Of a stretch of 64,000 nucleotides of DNA, positions 56,353 to 64,000 are shown piece by piece. The notes beneath the pieces were generated by a model that worked only from the letters and a program-made list of their open reading frames with translations, was not told the origin of the DNA and made no database searches. Within the stretch, counting starts at the first letter, position 1, and every line of letters begins with the position of its first letter. A program made the translations under genes and the position numbers. The stretch lies in the NCBI RefSeq assembly GCF_963576675.1, contig NC_088913.1:5001-69000 (forward strand), in the 5' to 3' direction. Source of the stretch: Euphorbia lathyris (taxonomy: Eukaryota; Streptophyta; Magnoliopsida; Malpighiales; Euphorbiaceae).

Positions 56353-57655
56353 AGGGAGAATTACTAAACTAGCCCATTTTAAGGGGTTAGTTTACATTTC
56401 TAACTCCTTTAAAAAAAATTCCAAAACTAACATATTTCAACAAATCCTTCCATCTTTGCCCTCATCTTCTTCCTAAACAGAACTTCATCTCTCTAACGTA
56501 TCAAACGTTGCGATAGGAAAAGGAGGAAGAACGAGAAGCGACGGCGGCACACTCAAAGAGGTGGAGAAGCGCAAGGCAGCGATAAGAAGAGGAGGAGAAG
56601 AAGGCGAACGGGGAACGGAAGAAGAGGAAGAAGGCGACCCTTTTTCTGGCAATCTCGTCCCAATATATATTGTTTCTCTTCCTTTTTTATATTTTTACTG
56701 GTCGTGCGAACCTCAAAAACAGTGACATTGTTATCTGAAAATGCATTTTGGTTGGAATATCAGTTTCAGATTTTTTCCCCGACAGTGTTGATATCTGTAG
56801 ATATTTGTCCATATTTGTAGATATTTATCGATATTTGTAGATATTTATCGATATCTGTAGATATTTGTAGATATCTGTAGATATTTATCGATATCTGTAG
56901 ATATCTGTAGATATTTGTCGATATCGATAAATATCTACAGATATTGTAGATATCTGTAGATATTTCTAGATATTGTATTTGTAGATATCTGTAGATATTG
57001 TATTTGTCGATATGTGTTGTCGATACAATATCTACAGATATCTACAGCTATAAAGATATCAACAAATATCTACAGATATCGATAAATATCTATGGATATC
57101 GATAAATATCTACAAATATCTACAGATATCTATAAATATCTACAAATATCTACATATATCGACACTGTCGGGGAAAAATCTGAAACTGATATTCCAACCA
57201 AAATGCATTTTCAGATAAAATGTCATTGTTTTTGGGGTTTGCACGACCAGGAAAAACATGAAAAGGGAAGAGAAACAATATATATTGGGACGAGATTGCC
57301 GGAAAAAGGGTCGCCTTCTTCCTCCTCTTCTGTTCGTCGTTCGCCTTCTTCTCCTCCTCTTCCTATCGCTGCCATTCGCGTCTCCTTCTTTCTCCTCGCC
57401 GTTCGCTTCTCCTCCTCTTCCTATCGCAGCCTTTCGCTTCTCCACCTCTTTGAGTGTGCCGCCGTCGCTTCTCGTTCCTCCTCATCTTCCTATCGCAGCA
57501 TTTGATACGTTAGAGAGATAAAGTTCTGTTTAGAAAGAAGATGAGTGCAAAGATGGAAGTTGTATGTTGAAATATGTTAGTTTTGTAAAAAAAATTGAAA
57601 GAGGATAGAAATGTAAACTAACCCCTTAAAATGGGCTAGTTTAGTAATTCTCCCT
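56353..57655. mobile_element. Complete foldback (long-TIR) transposon
   Basis: Inverted arms of about 430-490 bp (56353-56780 and 57168-57655) begin AGGGAGAATTACTAAACTAG and end with its complement. The arms contain CCGACAGTG/CACTGTCGGGGAAAAATC and purine- or pyrimidine-rich segments. The ~390-bp centre is made of GATATCTGTAGATATTTGTC-type repeats in both orientations. The 9-mers TTATATTTA and TTATATATT flank it, seven of nine identical, as expected for an old Mutator-type 9-bp duplication. It has no coding capacity. Confidence 0.82.
56785..57166. repeat. GATATC/CTGTAGATAT tandem and palindromic repeats
   Basis: Ten- to twenty-base units of GATATCTGTAGATATTTGTC switch to the complementary GATAAATATCTACAGATATC, forming the loop of the foldback element. 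The left breakpoint of the segmental duplication falls in its right end (57090). Confidence 0.85.
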
Positions 57656-57763
57656 TATATATTATAGTATGTCTTTCTAATTATGCTAAATAAAATATTT
57701 CAAGCAAAGTATATTTTTTGATTAATAAATTGGGAACAATTCATAGTATTTTATGTTTTAATT

Positions 57764-58965
57764 ATATACATGTGTATGTATATATATGCTATGAGTTTGG
57801 TGTTGGATCATGCCTTTGATGACGGGTATTCCATAGTGTTGTGATGATGATGACGGATATTGGCTCTGCGTATGCGTATGAAAGAATTGATTGATGAGAT
57901 GTGAAATACCGGGATCCCACCCACTTGTTGAGTTATGAGATACGTGAAATATGTAGATTTCATGTGGATGGTTTATGGTTGCTTCTGGGGGCTGGTTTGT
58001 CATCCTTACGTAGTTCACCCCTTGAAGTTGATGTTTAGGATACGTATTTTGGTGTATGATGATATTTTGAGATGATAGTGTTTTGATATGATATATTTTA
58101 TTTTTATGACATAAATGATTCAGAAAACGAGACGTCTTAGAAAAGTTGTTTTGAATCGTTTTTACAAACTTTATTTATCCAGCTATGATCTTTAACATGT
58201 ACATATTATGCACGAAAAACCTGTATTATTCCCCTTTGTTATATATTTATCCATTCAGTGAGTATGTGTTATACTCACCCGTCTTATTTAAACATTTCAG
58301 ATAAGCTGATAAGAGGTAGCTAGATCATAGCAGATGGCTGTTTTTGGATCTTCAGTAAGTCATAGATGAGGTTAGACCAACTTAGATTACTCTCTTGTTG
58401 AGGATTACCTCAAATTTTGTGTTTGTACTTATTAACATGAAATAATAGTTGTATTGTTATTAGTGGGAGATGGTATTCTAGACATAAGACTATATTGGAT
58501 TGTTGTTGAATAGGATGGTATATGCTTACTTTGTTTTTTACAAAGTAAACCTTACTTTGTGTGTTTTCACCATTGGGCAATCCAATGGTGAAAACACACA
58601 AAGTAATGGTACTTTGTCAAAAACAAAGTGACTATAGAAGGCACATGCTTACTTTGTTTTTTACAAAGTAAACCTTACTTTGTGTGTTTTCACCATTGGA
58701 TTGATTTTATACTCCATCATCCAATGGTGAAAACACACCAAGTAATGGTACTTTGTCAAAAACAAAGTGACTATAGAAGGCACCTATATATATATATACA
58801 AAGTAAGGTTTACTTTGTAAAAAATAAAGTAAGCATAGCCTTTACCATATGTATGGATAGCTTGGTGACCTTTTTTTATAGGTATAAAAAAAATTGGGTT
58901 ATTCATAAATGCTGCCGGATTTTAGGTTGATTTTGTGTAGTAAATTTTAGAGTTCGGGCGTGACA
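57764..58965 (-). mobile_element. Solo-LTR-like sequence with nested hairpin MITEs (copy B)
   Basis: Second copy of 4000-5201, with the same TGTCACGCCCGAACTCT end on the reverse strand. Confidence 0.4.
58516..58846. mobile_element. Tandem palindromic MITEs, ACTTTGT family (copy B)
   Basis: Counterpart of 4752-5082, with the same hairpins and scattered base changes. Confidence 0.8.
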
Positions 58966-59483
58966 TGTCACGTAATCAACACCTATGGGAAAATGATCCG
59001 TAAACGTCAAAGTGACTTTATTGGGACAAAAATAAACTTAAGTGATTTTATTGAGACAAATTAAACTTTTATGACCTTTTATGGACATTGTTCAAACTTT
59101 TATGACCACCAGAGCTAGTTACCCCAGTTTTCGAGAAAATTCATTAAAATACTACACATTCCAAGTAGATCCATACTGAAATCTAATATCCCGAGCCCTA
59201 ATTTTACCATCTTCTCCTGATCGGCCCAAACCTAGAACAATTGATGATTTATATATATATTAAGAAATTATTATAAATGCATTGCTATCATTTAGGTCTA
59301 AAAAGGTCAAAATAATGAAATTTCTAGCTTAGGATTTTGTAATCATTGATTGGAATATATTTTAAATTTTTATATAAAATTTTCTTTGTATTACAAAAGA
59401 GCTTATATCTTATTTCACATAGCACCCATATATTATCAGAACGGAATCGGTTGCTCTCGATACACCTTTAAACAAGAATAGAA

Positions 59484-59635
59484 CAAGTGTCTTTTATGGT
59501 TACTTTGTTTTTTAAAAAGTACCATTACTTTGGTGTGTTTTCACCATTGGATGATGGATTAGAAAATTAATCCAATGGTGAAAACACACAAAGTAACGCT
59601 TACTTTGTTAAAAACAAAGTAAACATAGCCTTTAC
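59484..59635. mobile_element. Palindromic MITE, ACTTTGT family (copy B)
   Basis: Counterpart of 5722-5872. Confidence 0.8.
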
Positions 59636-60404
59636 CGAATAGAACATTAGGATATTATTATATCATTCAACAAATACAAATGCCAAGAAAGTCAATAAAT
59701 GCATCATATTTTTGATAAACCACTTAATTGCTTAAATTAAAATGTTAAGCACTTATTTAATTTAAGTGTGTTCATAACGGTTGTTTCTCCACCACTTAAA
59801 TTAGTTAATTAAGTCAAAATATTTAACTTAACATTTTAAGTTAAACATTATCAACTAATATTTTTATATAAATTAAATCATTCAATATTTTCAACACTTA
59901 AAATATTCCGCACTTAAAATTCAGTACTTATTTTATTAGCACTTAATTTTCAGTTTTATGAAACATCACCTTAATGTATGAAATCCTCAAAACTTGAGAC
60001 ACTTAAACTCTAATCTGAAAAAATTGAAGTAACAAAACATAAACTCAGCATTCTCACTTAGCATAATAAATTAAGTTTCTCATGGAACTATTTAAGTTTT
60101 GAGGAAACTATACCTCCAAGATCACGTTTACATTTAATTTTACAATTAATGTAGTTATTTTTAGTTTTTGTCAATAATACATATACTTTTAATAATATTA
60201 TCATAAAATCATATTTCATTCTCTCTTTTGTCAATTTCAAGTTATGGCAATGAATTAATTTTAAATAATTAACTGTTTCCTAAATTCTCGTTCTCACTTT
60301 TTTTTTCCCTTCTCCCAGCCAGGTTGCCACCTCAGACCAACAAACCCAGTGCCATAAATAAAGAAAAAGAGTTAGTACAGCAGGAAGAAAAATTAACATT
60401 ATAA

Positions 60405-60523
60405 ATATCATCTAAAATAAACGAATGACAGAATGTTGGGGACGTCATCCACCACCTAATGCCGGTTGTGGAAACTCCGAAACGAGCAAGAGCTTTTGCA
60501 GCCCGATTTCTATCTGGTTTTAA
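60405..60523 (-). pseudogene. RNase H-like fragment, copy B
   Basis: Counterpart of 6640-6762 with the same RNRAAKALARFG...GIRWW pattern. Here the ORF starts closer to the fragment because of a one-base length change in an A-run upstream. Confidence 0.35.
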
Positions 60524-61527
60524 ATATGAATCCGAAAAATGTATTGTAAACATAAACAATAGAAAAAAAAACTGTAATCATCAAGGCATTTTGAGGATTT
60601 CTAGAGATAATACTTTGGTAATATTTAATAATTTCTACAAGATGCATAATCAAGTTTCTTGTAAATTAACAATTAATTAACTTTCCATGAAAATGAATTT
60701 CATATTTTCTTGATTACAAGAACTTCATCTCATGTAATAAAAGTCCTCATCAGATACAATTAACTTTCAAGAATTTTATCTCCAATCCTGTCTATATTAG
60801 TAATAGAATATCTTACTTCCTTGTTAAAGAAATGTTTTCCTTTCCTTTCAAATGTGAGAGTATAAGTGTAGGTTTCACATAATAAAAATTAATCTCACCA
60901 ATGTGAGATACATGTATTTATTTAGATACATGTAACTATCCCTTAATATTTTTCTTGTAGAATTATTACTGGCTTTTATTGGGTTTCCTTAACAGACTTC
61001 ATTTTCATTTTGGTCAAAATGAAAGTTTCATTCTAGATAAATAGAATTCAATTAATTGACATTTATGTTACTATTTATGAATAGACACAACTGTTCATGA
61101 AAGGAGGTGTCTATTTTGTTTTGGTATTAATGAATTCTCGTTTTCCATAATAGTTCATTGCATTAAAGTTCTTTTTATATCAACATAATTAAGGCCTTTA
61201 TTGAAAGGCAAAAAGAATCATTAGGCCTCTGATCTTTCATTTTTTGGTTCATTAAGCCCTTGATCTTTTATTTGTATCCCTGATCATTTATTTTTAGTTT
61301 CATTAAACCCTTTATAACCAAATTAGTAAGTTATAAACGTTTAATTCCGTTGAAATGTTGAGTTGAGATTGAAACTCTAGGCACTGCATTTTGATGGAGG
61401 CAAAATTCAATTTCATTACAAACATCCAATGGTTCTACGACTCCATTTATGTCACATATAAATTTGAGAGGAGTCACATACATTCTATATTATTAGTCAT
61501 CTTCCACAGTAGCCTCGGAAAGAAGAA

Positions 61528-62995
61528 ATGAGAACCAGAAGGGTGAAGAAGTTGGAAGAGAAAGAAGATCGAATTAGTGATTTGCCAAATCACATCATTC
61601 AGCATATTCTCTGCTTTTTACCTTCAACCAAAGAAGCTATCAGGACTAGTGTTTTGTCAAAAAGGTGGAAGACTCAGTGGACTAAAGTAGGTGTTCTCAT
61701 CTTCATCAATCCAATTGGTATGTCTCATGAAAACTTTCTTGAATTCATTGACAATACCTTAGAATTGCACGACTGCTTAAAGATAGAGAAATTCCACCTT
61801 CAATATTGTTATGACTATGATAAGAAGGACCCACAATTTGCTTCGAAAATCTCTTTTGCAACTACAAACCACGTGGAGGATTTACATGTAAGTTCAACGA
61901 CGAAAGACGGTTATATGTTGCCGAAATTCCTTTTCAACAATGCTTCATTGGTTAAATTAAGCACTGAAAGTTGTTGGTTTATACCTAATGGAAAGGTAGA
62001 TTGGCCGCGTCTCACTGTGTTGAATATAGGATGTTGTAAATTAACACATCAGGCCATTGAACATATTTTATCTGGCTCTCCGTTACTCAAATCCTTAGAG
62101 TTAACTAACAGTCTTTTTGAGAAGATTATTATTGCTTCCAAATCTTTGAAAATATTGGTTATAAGATATAGTTACAGGACCAACATTTCTGTTTTTGAGA
62201 TTTCATGTCCAAATCTTGAAGAATTATCTCTCAATGGTGTGGCTATAGATGATCCAGAGTTATTTACTCGAGCAATCAAAAATGTTGTATCTAACAGTTT
62301 GTTACTGCGATCATTTAAATTAAACTTCTGTTTTGGGATTGAACAACTGGTTATTGCTTCCAAATCGTTAAAAATATTGGTTTTAGGAGCAATTGACAAT
62401 GACGTGGACATAGAAATTTCATGTCCAAGGCTTGAGGAATTCAACCTTGAGGGTGGTTTGAATGTTAAAACACTTAAGTTACTAAATTTGTCATCTTCAC
62501 TTTGTGCTATTATTTATTTGTACCATCCTCGGGTGCTAAAAACTTATAAAAGAATGATTGGAGACATTTTGTACCAGCTTAAGCATGTGAAGGAGCTAAT
62601 TGTCGCAACTTGGTTTATTGAGGTAACTTTAGAAATTAGCAATAAGTTTAATTGAGTTTTAATTTTAAATTGATTTAAAAAAAATGTTGATTTCCATTTC
62701 CACTTTATGTTTATAGGTACTGTCAGCTATGAAGGCTAGAGATCGGTTTTCTCCAGTGTTAAACATTAAATGCTTGACTCTGAATTCTCCTTATTTTAAA
62801 AAGCACCATTCTGGAATTGGGTGTCTACTTCGTATTTCACCTCTGCTCGAGAAATTAGTGATCAACATACCGTCGTACTGTCATAGGGTAATTTCTGGAA
62901 CCATTTAAATTGAAAATATCAAAATTAGTTCAATACTTTATGCAACTTTTAATTTATGAAGAAAATGATTTAAGTTGTTTATCTGTAGAGATTAA

Positions 62996-63040
<45 letters not shown>

Positions 63041-63382
63041 TTACTTTGCGTGTATTATTAATTTCTTTGGTCTAACAATTTCCACTGTTAGGCGCATGGT
63101 AACATTGGAAACTTTTACTGGGATTCAAATGCAACGGTTTTCAATTGTTTGGAATTGCATCTGAAGATTATTAAGATCATTGGCTTTCCAGAGAAGGATG
63201 GGAAACGTGAGCATTTGTTAAATTTTGTTCAATTTCTACTTAACAATTCAAGAGTGCTGGAAAGGATGATGGTTGTATTGCAAGATAATCAAACAACTTC
63301 TATGTTGCAAGTATTTAAAATATTGTCAGCCTTGCCAAGATGTTCTCAAAATGCAATTATTGAGGTGCTATGCTCTAAATAA
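61528..63382 (+). CDS. F-box/LRR/FBD protein, intact (518 aa, three exons)
   Basis: Likely an SCF ubiquitin-ligase substrate receptor; its substrate is unknown. Exons 61528-62622, 62717-62887 and 63092-63382 give 1557 nt in frame, all with GT..AG introns in phase 0. The start MRTRRVKKLEEKEDRISDLP precedes the F-box (about residues 13-55, with LPNHIIQHILCFLPS and VLSKRWKTQW). Leucine-rich repeats follow to about residue 365 (for example LVKLSTESCW, CPNLEELSLNG, CPRLEEFNLEGG). Exon 2 has the FBD-upstream LRR motif LNIKCLTLNSP. The FBD domain is in exon 3 (CLELHLKIIKIIGF..NNSRVLERMMVVL). Length fits the family. Reading past the first donor would give a 375-residue product ending at 62655. Copy A of the gene is broken. 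Upstream 170 bp are shared with the two other copies, so their promoters are probably alike. Confidence 0.92.
63000..63041. repeat. (TA)n(TG)n microsatellite in intron 2 of the F-box gene
   Basis: Twelve or so TA followed by about nine TG dinucleotides, longer than in copy A. Confidence 0.9.
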
Positions 63383-63720
63383 ATAGAAAAGCTTGTGTAG
63401 TTTTGTTCTTTTTTTTACATAGTCTAAATGGGATGATTATGGTTTAATGACCATTTCTAATGTATGTTTTTTTGTTTGGATTTACAGTTTGCAGATTTCC
63501 ATGTTAAACATTATTGTATGTCAATTTGTAATATTTGCTAATTGCTACTCCAATAATTGCTTTTTTTGCGTATGATTTTGCATTTTGAAGACTTGATAAA
63601 ATATGGTACCCATACAAAAGAAAATCTAGTGCCCTCAGAGCAAGCAACTAGCAGATCCAACTGGAACTCGGGCAAGATCATTTTAAACAAGGAAAAAAAA
63701 AACAATACTATGTATGGTTT

Positions 63721-64000
63721 TGTTGGCCCAAAATAAAATAAATTTTATTTTTATGTATATAGGAAGCTTATGTTTAATTTAGGGTATAGTTTCTATTTTT
63801 GTCTAGAAAATAATGAAAAATACACTTGTAAGCTAACCTTCAACCCATGAGAGAGTCCGGCACCACGCGGGGCGTGTCCTCAATACGCAGCGCGTAAACA
63901 AGGCGTCCGAAGAAATCAACGTCAAAAACTCAAATACGCAGCGCGTCCTTCACGTTACGCGGGGCGTACTTTCTTACGCGGGACGTGCTTGCCAATACGT
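63721..64000. mobile_element. Start of an unidentified repeat with GCGGGGCGT motifs
   Basis: It begins TGTTGGCCCAAAATAAAAT exactly where homology to copy A ends, which looks like an LTR or transposon terminus. From 63860 the words TACGC(A)GCGCGT and ACGCGGGGCGT repeat about every 25-45 bp. It runs out of the window, so the class cannot be decided. Confidence 0.45.

Larger units (their letters stand above)
57090..63721 (+). repeat. Segmental duplication, copy B
   Basis: Direct repeat of 3332-9828. It keeps 122 bp of F-box sequence lost from copy A and has a longer intron microsatellite. Homology stops at 63721, exactly where an LTR-like TGTTGGCCC begins, so the original duplicated block may have extended further right. 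Confidence 0.95.

Overview
The window is nuclear DNA from a flowering plant, most likely a eudicot. It has spliced F-box/FBD genes with GT..AG introns, Ty1/copia and other LTR retrotransposons with initiator-tRNA-Met primer sites, CACTA and Mutator-like DNA transposons, many MITEs, a plant mobile domain (PMD) gene and a nuclear copy of plastid ycf3 DNA. It is AT-rich, gene-poor and heavily rearranged. The sequence alone does not give the species.

Layout. 1-1.3 kb: broken Ty1/copia pol. 3.3-9.8 kb: first copy of a ~6.5 kb segmental duplication (half of a foldback transposon, a solo-LTR-like stretch, hairpin MITEs, a decayed F-box/FBD gene). 10.9-11.5 kb: a third, truncated F-box copy. 13.2-17.6 kb: a non-autonomous CACTA element with TSD GTA that carries a four-exon ubiquitin-conjugating-enzyme (E2) pseudogene and 249-bp tandem repeats. 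18.35-18.95 kb: plastid ycf3 exon 3 plus its 3' flank. 19.9-20.9 kb: a small unrecognised gene with a TATA box and a probable 5'UTR intron. 23.9-25.3 kb: a TRIM-like LTR-internal-LTR-internal-LTR array bracketed by GGGAT. 25.3-27.1 kb: 3' part of a reverse-strand copia element. 28.2-33.4 kb: a LARD-like retrotransposon complex with three copies of one LTR, bracketed by TTGGA. 33.8-39.8 kb: a ~6 kb satellite built from the pentamer GTTAC. 42.6-44.2 kb: a divergent F-box/FBD pseudogene. 44.8-48.6 kb: a Mutator-like element carrying a six-exon PMD gene with one nonsense codon. 51.5-56.3 kb: a second CACTA element containing an elongation factor 1-alpha fragment. 56.35-57.65 kb: a complete foldback transposon. 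57.1-63.7 kb: second copy of the segmental duplication, with the only intact F-box/FBD gene. 63.7-64 kb: the start of another repeat.

Functionally the window holds one convincing intact host gene (F-box/FBD, 61528-63382) and one possible small gene (19862-20408). The rest is transposons, captured gene fragments, organelle DNA and satellite. The F-box copies form a birth-and-death cluster in which three of four members are broken. The most unusual items are the GTTAC satellite with its higher-order duplications and a polarity switch, the TRIM array with two internal domains inside one target-site duplication, and the two CACTA elements with captured host genes. Coordinates and splice sites were read by eye; exon lengths were checked for frame consistency, but no search was run.
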